Assembly (NCBI GenBank): GCA_018673475.1
Contig: JABHCN010000013.1
Location: 26,863 to 90,862, forward strand
Direction: 5' to 3'
DNA from: Actinomycetota bacterium
GTDB taxonomy: Bacteria > Actinomycetota > Acidimicrobiia > Acidimicrobiales > MedAcidi-G1
DNA length: 64,000 nt
Shown here: positions 35,373-44,631 of the stretch, one piece after another
How positions within the stretch are numbered: position 1 is the stretch's first letter
How the letters are laid out: each line of letters begins with the position of its first letter
Made by a program: the position numbers and the translations under genes
The notes under the pieces: model-generated
Database searches by the model: none
What the model saw: the letters and a program-made list of their open reading frames with translations, nothing else
What the model was told of the DNA's origin: nothing

Positions 35373-36712
35373 GAGGTGACCTCCCTCACCGCCTCGGCCA
35401 ACTCGGAGGCGACATCCACCGACACGTGGACCCTGTCACGCACAACCACCTCGCCAGCAACCACCAGATCCGTGACATCGGCCGCTGAGGCGGCAAACAC
35501 GATCGACGCCATTGCAGTCTCTGCTTCGGCACCCGCCAGACGCACCGAGTCCAGTGCCACGGTCACCATGTCGGCCAGTGCTCCCGGCTCAAGTATTCCA
35601 CCACCAGTCCAACCCAGCGACCGGTAGCCGTTGACGGTAGCCATTGCCAGGAGGTCGTCGACCCCGTGGGTGCCACGCTCGAGCGTCGCGAGCCGCTCGT
35701 CCAACTCAACCGCCCTCGCCTCCTCGAACATGTCGATGACGGCATGGCTGTCGGATCCCAGGCTGAGTGGGGAACCGGCGGCCGCCAACGCCCCGGAAGG
35801 ACCGATGCCGTCGGCCAGATCGCGCTCTGTGGTCGGACACATGCAGATACCGGCCCCTGCTCCACCGAGTAGACCGATGTCGTCTTCAGTCAGGTGGGTG
35901 GCATGCACGGCCGTGAGCCGATCGGTCAGCGCACCCACCGAGGCCAACAGCCCCGTGGGCGTGCATCCGAAGTGGGCCTCGCACTGCTCGTTCTCCTCTG
36001 ACCGCTCCGAGAGGTGCACGTGCAGGGGTGCCTCCCGGCCTTCAGCCCATGCCGCCACCTCCGCGATCGCCGCCGGATCGACGGCGCGGACCGAGTGCAC
36101 GGCCGCCCCTATCTGCGCCCGTGGCCCCGGCTGCAGTTCCTCAAGCCGCTGTGCCCAGGCATCCGCCGATCCGTCTCCGAAACGCCTCTGGTCCTCTTCG
36201 AGCGGAAGGTACCCGTCTGCCGACAGGCCACCGTGCAGGTAGGAGGCATCCAGCAGGGTGATCCTGATGCCAACATCGGCTGCCGCCGCCAGGATCGCCT
36301 CACCCATGGCATTCGGATTTGCGTACGGCGTACCATCGAGCTGGTGGTGGAGGTAGTGGAACTCCCCAACGGCCGACACACCGGATAGTGCCATCTCTCC
36401 GTAGGTGGCCCTCGCAAGTGCGTAACAGGTGTCAGGGTCCAGCCGGCGGGCCACCTCATACATCTGCTCCCTCCAGGTCCAGAAGGTGCCGGCCCCTGCA
36501 TGGGTCCGTCCCCGCAGGGCCCGGTGGAAGGCGTGGCTGTGGGTATTGGCAAAGCCGGGAAGGGTGAGGCCCGTGAGTCGCGTGGCGCCCGGTGGTGGTG
36601 CGCCCACTCCGGCGACAACGGCGGACACGAAGCCATCAGCAGTATCTATGAGGATGCCGGGTTCCACCTGTCCGCGGCCCAGCCACGCCGCCTCACACCA
36701 GTAGGTGCTCAC
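35369..36712 (-). CDS. hutF: formimidoylglutamate deiminase
   Basis: HutF deiminates N-formimino-L-glutamate to N-formyl-L-glutamate plus ammonia, the first half of the two-step HutF/HutG route. The 447-residue amidohydrolase has the metal motif [16 protein letters not shown], ends strand 8 with [17 protein letters not shown], and contains [18 protein letters not shown] typical of the family. The GTG start overlaps the def stop. The product requires a deformylase to give glutamate plus formate, and no hutG is visible nearby. Confidence 0.93.
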   Translation of the reverse strand: MSTYWCEAAWLGRGQVEPGILIDTADGFVSAVVAGVGAPPPGATRLTGLTLPGFANTHSHAFHRALRGRTHAGAGTFWTWREQMYEVARRLDPDTCYALARATYGEMALSGVSAVGEFHYLHHQLDGTPYANPNAMGEAILAAAADVGIRITLLDASYLHGGLSADGYLPLEEDQRRFGDGSADAWAQRLEELQPGPRAQIGAAVHSVRAVDPAAIAEVAAWAEGREAPLHVHLSERSEENEQCEAHFGCTPTGLLASVGALTDRLTAVHATHLTEDDIGLLGGAGAGICMCPTTERDLADGIGPSGALAAAGSPLSLGSDSHAVIDMFEEARAVELDERLATLERGTHGVDDLLAMATVNGYRSLGWTGGGILEPGALADMVTVALDSVRLAGAEAETAMASIVFAASAADVTDLVVAGEVVVRDRVHVSVDVASELAEAVREVTS

Positions 36713-37281
36713 GACCCGACACGCTCCACAAAGGCGGTGATGCGCTCGACGAACTCATCACGGTGGTGGGCCTCGAACTCCTCCCATGTCGACAGGGTCG
36801 CCGGATCAACCACCCTGTCCACGAAAAGCACCCCGTCGAGATGGTCGCACTCGTGCTGCCATGTCGCCGCGGTGAGGCCCCTCACAACCTCATCATGGTG
36901 GTTTCCGCTGCGGTCCTCGTAGCGGACCCGAACGTTGACGTAACGCTCCACCTCGCCACGCAGTGGGACCGACAGGCAACCCTCGTTGTTCACGAACACC
37001 TCGTTGTCAATAGGCTCGACCACGGGGTTGACGGCCACGGTCAGCGGGATCTGGGGTTTGTAGGGGTACCGGGGATTATCGGTCACCTCAAGCACAGCGA
37101 CCCTAACTGGTTCACCGATCTGGTTGGCGGCGATGCCGGCACCTCGAGCGTGGCGCATCGTGTCGACCATGTCGTCAATGAGGCCCTGCACCTCGGGTGA
37201 GGTGATCTCGTCGTCGGTTAGTCGGCGTGTCGCACTGCGAAGCACCGGGTGGCCGATCGACAGGATCGTGCGTACGGCCAC
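36709..37281 (-). CDS. def: peptide deformylase family protein within the hut operon
   Basis: A 190-residue metal-dependent deformylase with all three family motifs: GAGIAANQIG (residues 47-56), EGCLSVP (100-106, ligand Cys102) and QHECDHLDG (142-150, ligands His143 and His147, catalytic Glu144). It should be active. Peptide deformylase normally removes formyl from nascent proteins. Here it starts three bases before the end of hutU's neighbour spacing (gap of three bases to hutU) and overlaps hutF by four. Because hutG is missing, it could act on N-formylglutamate. Whether it is the housekeeping def or a paralogue cannot be told from this window. Confidence 0.92.
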   Translation of the reverse strand: MAVRTILSIGHPVLRSATRRLTDDEITSPEVQGLIDDMVDTMRHARGAGIAANQIGEPVRVAVLEVTDNPRYPYKPQIPLTVAVNPVVEPIDNEVFVNNEGCLSVPLRGEVERYVNVRVRYEDRSGNHHDEVVRGLTAATWQHECDHLDGVLFVDRVVDPATLSTWEEFEAHHRDEFVERITAFVERVGS

Positions 37282-37284
37282 CGG

Positions 37285-38946
37285 TCAGGTGCCTTCCCTC
37301 ATGGGAATCCTGACACCCCGCTCGTCGGCGACGTCGGTGGCAAGGTCGTAGCCAGCGTCAGCGTGGCGGATAACCCCCATGCCCGGGTCGTTGGTGAGCA
37401 CCCTTTCCAACTTGGCAGCAGCAAGGTCGGTGCCGTCGGCCACGCTGACCTGACCGGCATGGATGGACCGCCCGATTCCAACCCCGCCACCGTGGTGGAT
37501 GCTCACCCACGTGGCACCCGACGAGGTGTTCAGCAGGGCATTCAGCAGCGGCCAGTCGGCAACCGCGTCGGAGCCGTCGAGCATGTCCTCGGTCTCCCGG
37601 TACGGGGAGGCGACCGACCCGGAGTCGAGGTGGTCACGGCCTATGACGATGGGTGCCTTCAACTCACCGCTGGCGACCATCTCGTTCAGGCGCAGGCCGA
37701 GGCGGTGGCGCTCGCCATAACCAAGCCAGCAGATACGAGCCGGTAGCCCCTGAAAGGCGACACGCTCGCCAGCCAGTCGAATCCACCTGGCGAGGTCCTC
37801 GTCGTCGGGGAACTCCTCGAGCACCGCCCTGTCGGTGGCGGCGATGTCGGCCGGGTCGCCTGACAGCGCCACCCAGCGGAACGGTCCCTTCCCCTCGCAG
37901 AACAGCGGTCGTATGTAGGCGGGTAGAAAGCCCGGATAGGCGAAGGCCCTGTCATAGCCGCCCAGTTCGGCCTCGGCACGCAGGCTGTTGCCGTAGTCAA
38001 ATACCTCGGCGCCGGCGTCCATGAAACCGACCATTGCCTCGACGTGGGTGGCCATGGATGCCCGGGCCCGGCGGGTGAACTCGGCCGGGTCGTTGCGGCG
38101 GAGTTCCTCGGCTGCCGCCTCGGTGAGGTCGGTGGGGAGGTAGCTGAGAGGGTCGTGCGCCGAGGTCTGGTCGGTGACGATGTCGGCTTCGAGACCGTCG
38201 GCCAGCAACCTCGGCAACAGGTCGGCGGCATTGCCGACGAGGCCGACCGATAGAGGCCTACGAGCCGCCTTGGCCTCGAGGCAGCGCTTGACGGCGTCGT
38301 CGTAGTCGTCGGCAACCTCGTCGAGGTAGCGGTGTTCGACCCGGCGCTGTGCCCGTTCGGGGTCAACCTCGATACAGAGCGCAACACCGTCGTTCATCGT
38401 CACTGCAAGGGGTTGGGCCCCTCCCATGCCGCCGAGACCGGCAGTCACGGTGAGGGTTCCGGCCAGGGTGCTGCCGAAGCGGAGGCGGGCGATCTCGGCA
38501 AAGCACTCGTAGGTGCCCTGGAGGATTCCCTGGGTCCCGATGTAGATCCAGGAACCTGCGGTCATCTGGCCGTACATCATGAGGCCTGCGTCCTCGAGGC
38601 GCCGGAACTCGTCCCAGTCGGCCCAGTCCGGAACCAGGTTCGAGTTGGCCAACAGCACCCTGGGAGCCCACTCGTGGGTGCGGAACACGCCGACCGGCTT
38701 GCCGGACTGCACGATCATGGTCTCGTCGTCGGCAAGCGTCGTGAGGGTGCGAAGCATGGCGTGGTACGCGGGCCACGATCGGGCGGCCCTGCCGGTGCCG
38801 CCGTAGACGACAAGGTCGTCGGGACGCTCGGCAACCTCGGGATCCAGGTTGTTCTGGAGCATCCGGAAGGCGGCCTCCTGGCCCCAGCCGCGACAGGTCA
38901 GGTCGGTTCCACGCGGTGCACGAATCTGGCTGTCTGGGCTTGTCAT
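37285..38946 (-). CDS. hutU: urocanate hydratase
   Basis: HutU converts urocanate to 4-imidazolone-5-propionate using a tightly bound NAD as electrophile. The 553-residue product is the normal length. It carries [20 protein letters not shown] near the N-terminus, [15 protein letters not shown], the NAD-binding [16 protein letters not shown] and the C-terminal [17 protein letters not shown] signature. A GAGGAA ribosome-binding site precedes the ATG. It is the first gene of the minus-strand hut operon, divergent from iclR. Confidence 0.97.
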   Translation of the reverse strand: MTSPDSQIRAPRGTDLTCRGWGQEAAFRMLQNNLDPEVAERPDDLVVYGGTGRAARSWPAYHAMLRTLTTLADDETMIVQSGKPVGVFRTHEWAPRVLLANSNLVPDWADWDEFRRLEDAGLMMYGQMTAGSWIYIGTQGILQGTYECFAEIARLRFGSTLAGTLTVTAGLGGMGGAQPLAVTMNDGVALCIEVDPERAQRRVEHRYLDEVADDYDDAVKRCLEAKAARRPLSVGLVGNAADLLPRLLADGLEADIVTDQTSAHDPLSYLPTDLTEAAAEELRRNDPAEFTRRARASMATHVEAMVGFMDAGAEVFDYGNSLRAEAELGGYDRAFAYPGFLPAYIRPLFCEGKGPFRWVALSGDPADIAATDRAVLEEFPDDEDLARWIRLAGERVAFQGLPARICWLGYGERHRLGLRLNEMVASGELKAPIVIGRDHLDSGSVASPYRETEDMLDGSDAVADWPLLNALLNTSSGATWVSIHHGGGVGIGRSIHAGQVSVADGTDLAAAKLERVLTNDPGMGVIRHADAGYDLATDVADERGVRIPMREGT

Positions 38947-39043
38947 CGGGGTTCCTCGGCCTGAACGGGATCTTGTTGCAATGCTGCCCGACTGAACCTA
39001 AGTTGTCAACAGACGACATCTTCTTTCATCTAGTGAAATCATC
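38947..39043. promoter_or_regulatory. divergent hutU / iclR-hutH control region
   Basis: This 97-base gap must hold both hut promoters. Two palindromes are visible: GTTGTCAAC (39002-39010) and TTTCA-N5-TGAAA (39024-39038), the second just before the iclR ATG and a plausible IclR-type operator. On the minus strand TTGACA (39005-39010) followed 17 bases later by CAGCAT could be the hutU promoter. The regulator encoded next door probably controls both directions. Confidence 0.5.
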
Positions 39044-39712
39044 ATGACCTCATCCACACTGCACAAGTCCAGATCCGCCGAGCGGGCACTGCACCTGCTC
39101 GATACCGTCGTCACGGCCGGAAGTATCAGCCTCGGTGATGCCGCACGGGCCGTCGACCTACCCACCAGCACCGCTCTGCGCCACCTCAGGGCCCTCGAAC
39201 ACGACGGCTACCTGGACCGCGACCCCCACGGCATGTTCAGCGTCGGACCAACCTTCCTCCGCCTGGCCCTCACCTCGCTCCGCGAGGGGCCGGCGGCACA
39301 CCTCACCACCGCGGCAAGGCCACATCTTGACCGACTGGCCGAGACCACCGGCGAATCGGCCTACCTGGCGGTGCGCGAGAGGTCGAGGGCCGTGTACATC
39401 GCAACTGCCGAGAGCACCAGGGCTATCCGCCACGTGGGCTGGGTCGGAAGAACCGTTCCACTCAGCGGCACCGCCGTGGGAACCACCCTCACCGGCGACG
39501 GAGAGGCGACCGTCCTACGAAACACCGGAGGCGTCGAACCCGACGTGGCCGCAGCCGTCGCACCGGTAATGGGCCCGGACGGAACGGTCGTCGCCGCAAT
39601 CTCGGTGCTTGGACCCTCCTCCCGCCTCGACGACACCTCAACCGACACCGTGACCACCGCCGTGCTGGTAGCGGCCGAGGCCCTAAGCCGCGATCTGCGG
39701 GGCCCGACATGA
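39044..39712 (+). CDS. IclR-family transcriptional regulator of the hut locus
   Basis: A 222-residue IclR protein: an N-terminal winged helix-turn-helix (about residues 8-70; AERALHLLDTVV, DLPTSTALRHLRALEHDGYL) and a C-terminal effector-binding domain with YLAVRERSRAVYIATAESTR. It overlaps hutH as ATGA and is divergent from hutU, so a role as urocanate- or histidine-responsive regulator is likely by position. Ligand and sign of control are not known. Confidence 0.88.
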   Translation: MTSSTLHKSRSAERALHLLDTVVTAGSISLGDAARAVDLPTSTALRHLRALEHDGYLDRDPHGMFSVGPTFLRLALTSLREGPAAHLTTAARPHLDRLAETTGESAYLAVRERSRAVYIATAESTRAIRHVGWVGRTVPLSGTAVGTTLTGDGEATVLRNTGGVEPDVAAAVAPVMGPDGTVVAAISVLGPSSRLDDTSTDTVTTAVLVAAEALSRDLRGPT

Positions 39713-41235
39713 CCATCAGGCTGGATGGCCCCGGCGTCACCATCGCCGATGTCGTGGAGGTCGCCCGCAACCACGAACCCGTGGCCCTCACCGACGCTGC
39801 CCTTGAGCGCATGGACAGCGCACGAGCCATTGTCGAGACACTCGCCGATGCCGACCCCACCTACGGGGTCTCAACGGGCTTTGGCGCCCTGGCCACCGTG
39901 ACCATCGCCCCTGAGCGGCGAGCGGACCTTCAGGCCGCACTGGTTCGCTCACACGCCGCAGGCATGGGTCCGCCGGTGGAGCCCGAGGTGGTTCGGGCAA
40001 TGGTGTTCCTACGGGCACGCACGCTGGCACTCGGCCACAGCGGTGCCCGGCCGATCGTGGCCGAAGGGCTACTGAACCTCATCAACGCCGGCATTGCCCC
40101 GGTGGTTCCCGAGCATGGCTCGCTGGGAGCCAGCGGAGACCTGGCACCCCTGGCCCACGCCGCACTGGCTCTCATCGGCGAAGGCAACGTCGAAGTCGAC
40201 GGTGCCGTCATTCCGGCCGCCGAGGCGCTGGCAGGTGCCGGCCTGTCAGCACTCACGCTGGCCGACAAGGAGGGCCTCGCCCTGACCAACGGCACCGACG
40301 GGATCCTCGGCATGCTCTGCCTGGCCTGCCACGATGCCGGCCACCTGCTCACCCAGGCCGACATCGCCGCAGCAATGACCGTCGAGGGTGTCCTCGCGAC
40401 CGACCGGGCCTTCGCCGCCGACCTCACCGCGCTGCGTCCACACCCCGGCCAGGCGACCAGCGCAGCCAACCTGCGTGCGCTCCTGGCCGGGTCACCGATC
40501 GTGGCCAGCCACCGCACCGACGACCTGCGGGTCCAGGACGCGTACTCAATCCGCTGCACCCCCCAGGTCAACGGAGCGGCACGCGACACCCTTGCCTTCA
40601 CCACCACCACAGCAGAGACAGAGCTGGCATCGGCCATCGACAACCCGATGGTGCTCCCCGACGGCCGCGTCGAGTCCTGCGGCAACTTCCACGGTGCACC
40701 ACTCGGGTTCGCCGCCGACTTCCTGGCAATAGCCCTGGCCGAGGTTGGTGCCATCGCCGAGCGGCGTATCGACAGGGTGCTCGACCACACCAGATCACAC
40801 GGCCTGCCGCCGTTCCTGGCCGACGACCCGGGTGTCGACAGCGGGATGATGATCGGCCAGTACACGGCTGCTGCGATGTGTGCCGAGAATCGTCGTCTGG
40901 CGGGTCCAGCCAGCGTCGACTCTCTCCCCACGTCGGGCATGCAGGAGGACCATGTCTCAATGGCCTGGGGAGCGGTCAGAAAGCTGCGGCGCGTCGTCGA
41001 CAACCTACGGCGCATTCTGGCCATCGAACTCACCGTCAGTGCCAGAGCAGTCGACCTGCGAAGCCCGCTCCTACCTGCGCCCGGAACCGGGGCGGCTCTG
41101 GCGGCGATGAGAAGCACTGTGCCCGGGCCCGGTCCCGACCGGTTCCTCTCTCCCGAACTACAAGCCATCGAGGACCTGCTTGCCTCGGGCGGCCTCCTGG
41201 CGGCGGTCAACGAGGAAGTCGACCAACTCGCCTGA
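39709..41235 (+). CDS. hutH: histidine ammonia-lyase
   Basis: HutH removes ammonia from L-histidine to form urocanate, the entry step of the pathway. The 508-residue product has the Ala141-Ser142-Gly143 triad in GSLGASGDLAPLAH that cyclises to the MIO electrophile, and the catalytic Tyr52 in YGVSTGFG. Further motifs are QDAYSIRCTPQV and the C-terminal GMQEDHVSMAWGAVRKL. Length is normal. It is cotranscribed with the regulator rather than with hutU. Confidence 0.96.
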   Translation: MTIRLDGPGVTIADVVEVARNHEPVALTDAALERMDSARAIVETLADADPTYGVSTGFGALATVTIAPERRADLQAALVRSHAAGMGPPVEPEVVRAMVFLRARTLALGHSGARPIVAEGLLNLINAGIAPVVPEHGSLGASGDLAPLAHAALALIGEGNVEVDGAVIPAAEALAGAGLSALTLADKEGLALTNGTDGILGMLCLACHDAGHLLTQADIAAAMTVEGVLATDRAFAADLTALRPHPGQATSAANLRALLAGSPIVASHRTDDLRVQDAYSIRCTPQVNGAARDTLAFTTTTAETELASAIDNPMVLPDGRVESCGNFHGAPLGFAADFLAIALAEVGAIAERRIDRVLDHTRSHGLPPFLADDPGVDSGMMIGQYTAAAMCAENRRLAGPASVDSLPTSGMQEDHVSMAWGAVRKLRRVVDNLRRILAIELTVSARAVDLRSPLLPAPGTGAALAAMRSTVPGPGPDRFLSPELQAIEDLLASGGLLAAVNEEVDQLA

Positions 41236-41236
41236 G

Positions 41237-41274
41237 TGGTATCCGATCAGATACCATTTTGTTAGTATGCAGAC
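41237..41274 (+). promoter_or_regulatory. promoter-operator of the XRE/nucleotidyltransferase pair
   Basis: TGGTATC (41237-41243) is inverted as GATACCA (41250-41256) with six bases between, a likely XRE operator. TAGTAT (41263-41268) lies exactly six bases before the ATG at 41275 and no ribosome-binding site is seen, pointing to a leaderless transcript repressed by its own product. Confidence 0.65.
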
Positions 41275-41598
41275 ATGGAAGCCGCAACGATCCTGAGGTT
41301 GGCCCGGACACGGGCAAACCTCAGCCTGCGCTCACTCGGCCGAGCGGCCGGCACCTCCCATGCAACCCTTTCGGCCTACGAGGCCGGCACCAAGACGCCG
41401 TCGGTGGCCACCCTCGATCGCATCGTGCGGGCCGCCGGGTTCGCCATGGACGCCACGCTCAGCACCCGAGTGGACATCGGATCAGGATCATCAAAGGGTG
41501 AGGAGTTGGAAGCCGTGCTGGACCTGGCGGGAGCCTTTCCAGCAAGACACTCGGCGACCCTGACCTACCCCCCGTTTCCCCAACCGGTTGAAACATGA
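41275..41598 (+). CDS. XRE-family helix-turn-helix protein, probable antitoxin
   Basis: A 107-residue protein with an XRE/Cro-type DNA-binding domain at about residues 5-60 (SLRSLGRAAGTSHATLSAYE and TPSVATLDRIVRAAGF) and a short C-terminal tail. It overlaps the following nucleotidyltransferase-like gene by four bases. Such pairs are found as type IV-like toxin-antitoxin or abortive-infection modules. An inverted repeat before it is the likely operator. Confidence 0.82.
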   Translation: MEAATILRLARTRANLSLRSLGRAAGTSHATLSAYEAGTKTPSVATLDRIVRAAGFAMDATLSTRVDIGSGSSKGEELEAVLDLAGAFPARHSATLTYPPFPQPVET

Positions 41599-42125
41599 CA
41601 TCCCTGGTCGATCAGATAGTCGCCATCCACCACGCCCTCGATGAGTCCGAGGTCCCACATGCCTTCGGTGGCGCCCTCGCTCTGGCCTGGTGCACGCAGC
41701 GCGCCAGGGCGACGACCGACATCAACCTGAACCTCTTCGTCGGGGTCGACGCTGCCGAGACAGCACTGACCGCCCTCCCGCCCGGGATAACGGTCAGCGA
41801 CTCCGACCGGGAAGCCATTGCCGCCGACGGCCAGACGCGGCTCTGGTGGGACCACACCCCCGTGGACGTCTTCTTCAGCACCACCGCCTTCCACGCCGAC
41901 GTCGCCATGCGGGCGCGGACCGAGCAGTTCGGCGGCACTACCGTCCCGTTTCTGGCGTGTCGTGACCTCGCCGTGTTCAAGGCGTTCTTCAACCGCACGA
42001 AGGACTGGGCCGACCTCGAGGAAATGGCATCGGCCGGCACCCTCGACAGGGCTGTCGTGCTGGGAGAACTCGTGGTCCTACTTGGCGGCCACGACGAACG
42101 GATCGAACGACTCCGGTCCCTCTGA
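41595..42125 (+). CDS. nucleotidyltransferase-fold protein, AbiEii-like toxin candidate
   Basis: A 176-residue protein with the GGALALAWCTQRARATTDIN stretch that matches the start of the nucleotidyltransferase fold in AbiEii/MNT-type proteins, and a third acidic residue at Asp91 in VDVFFS. The canonical D-x-D metal motif reads Asp42-Ile-Asn44, so the second aspartate is replaced. This may weaken or abolish transferase activity. It pairs with the preceding XRE gene. Function is inferred from the pairing and the fold only. Confidence 0.7.
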   Translation: MTSLVDQIVAIHHALDESEVPHAFGGALALAWCTQRARATTDINLNLFVGVDAAETALTALPPGITVSDSDREAIAADGQTRLWWDHTPVDVFFSTTAFHADVAMRARTEQFGGTTVPFLACRDLAVFKAFFNRTKDWADLEEMASAGTLDRAVVLGELVVLLGGHDERIERLRSL

Positions 42126-42184
42126 TCGTGGCCGGGAGGCAGGCCTAACCCGACCGCCCCAAAGCCGCCCACCGGCATCTGGGC

Positions 42185-42190
42185 TACCTT
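42185..42190 (+). promoter_or_regulatory. candidate -10 box for leaderless ATP-grasp operon
   Basis: TACCTT fits TANNNT and ends six bases before the ATG at 42197. No ribosome-binding site is seen. It would drive the ATP-grasp, alpha-E and transglutaminase genes. Confidence 0.45.
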
Positions 42191-42196
42191 CGATGC

Positions 42197-43666
42197 ATGA
42201 CCGGCGGACTTCTGGATGGCTACGACAGGGGTGGATTCTTTGACGAGGCCATCGGCGCGGATGGCGCGGCCAGACCCGGCCAGGAGAGCCTGGTCGGCTG
42301 GTTCGACTCCCTGTCTGCCGATGACCTGCGCTACCACTCGACCCTGCGCGACGATCTGCTCCTGAGCCGGGGAATCACCTTCACCGTCTACGGCGAATCC
42401 CAGGGCATTGAACGGACCTGGCCCATGGACCTCTTTCCACGGGTCATTACCGCCGCCGAATGGACGGTCCTCGAACAGGGCCTCGCTCAGAGGGTCAACG
42501 CCGTCAACCGCTTCCTGGAGGACCTCTACGTAGGCGAGCAGGCCATCCTCGAGGACGGGGTCGTGCCGCGTTGGCTGGTCATGTCATCGGCAGGCTTCGA
42601 GCGCGAGGCCTTCAACGTTGCGGTACCGAACGGCGCCCGCTGCCTCGTCTCCGGTATCGACATCGTGAGGGGAGCCGACGGCCAGTTCCTGGTGCTCGAG
42701 GACAACCTGCGCAACCCCTCGGGCGTCAGCTACGTACTGGAGAACCGGGCGACCATGGCCAGGGTTCTCACCGGCGCCTTCGAGGAGATGGCGATCCGCT
42801 CAGTCGACCACTACGGCCGATCCCTGCTGGCTGCCCTGAAGCACGCCGCCCCTCCTGCCGCCGGCGACGACCCGGTCGTCTGCGTGCTCACGCCCGGCAT
42901 CTACAACTCCGCCTACTTCGAACACGCATTCCTGGCCCGACAGATGGGCGTCGAACTGGTCGAGGGCCGCGACCTTGTCGTCGACGACCACATCGTGGCG
43001 ATGCGAACAACCGGTGGCCTGCGCAAGGTCGACGTCATCTACCGGCGCATCGACGACCACTTCCTCGACCCTGCCGTCTTTGACACCGGCTCGACCGTCG
43101 GCGTACCCGGCCTCATGGCAGCGGTGCGCGCCGGCACGGTCACCGTGTCAAACGCCGTGGGTAACGGGGTGGCCGACGACAAGGCCGTGTACCCGTACGT
43201 ACCGGCCATGATCGACTACTACCTGGGAGAAGAGCCGATCCTGCCAAACGCCACCACCTACGTGCTCTGGGACAACGACCAGCGGGCCGCCGCCCTGGAA
43301 CGGGTCGACGAGCTGGTCTGGAAACCGGTCGCCGAGTCAGGCGGCTACGGCATAGTCATCGGCCCGTCAGCGACCGACGAGGAACTGGCCGGAGTGCACA
43401 CGACCGTCGAGGCCGACCCCCGCGGATGGATAGCCCAGGAGGTCGTGCAGCTCAGCCGGGTACCCAGCTGCATCGACGGAGGCCTCGAGGGTCGCCATGT
43501 CGACCTGCGTCCCTTCATCCTCACCGGCGAGTCAATCGAGGTGCTCCCGGGTGGTCTGACCCGCGTCGCCATGCGAAAGGGTTCGCTCATAGTGAACTCC
43601 TCCCAGGGAGGCGGCTCAAAGGACACCTGGGTGCTCGAAGACCAGGCCACCGGGGCTGCGGGCTGA
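42197..43666 (+). CDS. circularly permuted type 2 ATP-grasp protein
   Basis: A 489-residue protein of the circularly permuted ATP-grasp family (former DUF404/DUF407). Conserved stretches include FDSLSADDLRYHSTLRDDLL, ERTWPMDLFPRVITAAEW, LEDNLRNPSGVSYVLENR and KPVAESGGYGIVIGP, with metal and ATP ligands in the EDNLRNPSG region. Family members are predicted amide or peptide ligases. It is translationally coupled to the alpha-E gene (TGATG). The cassette is predicted to make or attach a small peptide, but no substrate has been shown. Confidence 0.9.
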   Translation: MTGGLLDGYDRGGFFDEAIGADGAARPGQESLVGWFDSLSADDLRYHSTLRDDLLLSRGITFTVYGESQGIERTWPMDLFPRVITAAEWTVLEQGLAQRVNAVNRFLEDLYVGEQAILEDGVVPRWLVMSSAGFEREAFNVAVPNGARCLVSGIDIVRGADGQFLVLEDNLRNPSGVSYVLENRATMARVLTGAFEEMAIRSVDHYGRSLLAALKHAAPPAAGDDPVVCVLTPGIYNSAYFEHAFLARQMGVELVEGRDLVVDDHIVAMRTTGGLRKVDVIYRRIDDHFLDPAVFDTGSTVGVPGLMAAVRAGTVTVSNAVGNGVADDKAVYPYVPAMIDYYLGEEPILPNATTYVLWDNDQRAAALERVDELVWKPVAESGGYGIVIGPSATDEELAGVHTTVEADPRGWIAQEVVQLSRVPSCIDGGLEGRHVDLRPFILTGESIEVLPGGLTRVAMRKGSLIVNSSQGGGSKDTWVLEDQATGAAG

Positions 43667-44631
43667 TGCTGGCCAGACACGCCGAGAGCCTCTTCTGGGC
43701 CGGCCGCTACCTGGAGCGTGCCGAGGACACCGCCAGGATCCTCGACGCCACCCAGCACGCCACCATCATCAGGCCCAACGCCGCCGAGCAGTGGGGCGAC
43801 CTGCTCACCGTCCTGCGCATCCACGAGGAGTTCGAGGCAACCGAAAGTGAGGTCGACTGGCGCGGCGTCGGCAACTTCCTCGTCGCAAACCCGGAGAACC
43901 CCGGATCAATCGCCTCAGCCGTCCAGACAGCGCGGGAGAACCTGCGAAGCGTCCGGGAGCAGATACCCAGCGAGGTGTGGGAGACCGCCAACCGGTTCCA
44001 CCTGGAGTTGTCGTCACATGACCTTGCCGCCGACCTTGACGGCGAGCCCTACATCCTCTTCGACCTGGTCAAGACCCACTGCCAGACGGTCTCGGGCGCC
44101 ATCGAGCAGAACATGCCCAGAAGCGACGGCTACCGGTTCCTCACCATCGGGGTGCTGATCGAGCGGGCGCTGATGACATCGAGGTTGCTGAGCATCAGGT
44201 GGGGACACATGGCCGCGGGCACCTTCGAGGATGCAATGCTCACCCTCTCGTCGGTGTCGGCGGCAGAGGCGTTCCGGCGCCGTCACCAGTCAGCAACCGA
44301 CCCCGTGGCAATCTCGTCGTTCCTATTGCGCGATGCCCTGTTCCCGCGCAGCACCCTCTACTGCCTGTCGCGTGCAGAACTGCTGCTCGACAACCTGGTC
44401 GACCGTGTTCCGGGCAGGGGACGGACCGAAACCGTGCTCGGGCGGGTGAGATCCAGCCTTGAGTTCGCCGAACTGGACGAGGGGTCCGTGGACATCCCCG
44501 CCTTCTGTGCCGAACTGGACGACGGGATCCGTCAGGTGGCCGACGCCATGGCGCACCAGTACTTCCGCAACGTCGACCAGCTCAGCATCAGGCCCCAGGC
44601 CACGGTGGTGTCCATGGGAGGGCACCGATGA
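43666..44631 (+). CDS. alpha-E domain protein (DUF403)
   Basis: A 321-residue, mostly helical protein beginning MLARHAESLFWAGRYLERAE, the hallmark of the alpha-E superfamily. The ATG overlaps the ATP-grasp stop; a longer open frame upstream is out of frame with real coding. It contains further ISSFLLRDALFPRSTLYCLS-type motifs in the C-terminal half. Its biochemical role is unknown; it always accompanies the permuted ATP-grasp and a transglutaminase-like protein. Confidence 0.9.
   Translation: MLARHAESLFWAGRYLERAEDTARILDATQHATIIRPNAAEQWGDLLTVLRIHEEFEATESEVDWRGVGNFLVANPENPGSIASAVQTARENLRSVREQIPSEVWETANRFHLELSSHDLAADLDGEPYILFDLVKTHCQTVSGAIEQNMPRSDGYRFLTIGVLIERALMTSRLLSIRWGHMAAGTFEDAMLTLSSVSAAEAFRRRHQSATDPVAISSFLLRDALFPRSTLYCLSRAELLLDNLVDRVPGRGRTETVLGRVRSSLEFAELDEGSVDIPAFCAELDDGIRQVADAMAHQYFRNVDQLSIRPQATVVSMGGHR

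Noticed and set aside
39930..41210. A 426-codon open frame on the minus strand opposite hutH
   Set aside because: The plus strand encodes complete histidine ammonia-lyase with MIO triad; the antisense frame has Arg/Ser-rich low-information sequence.
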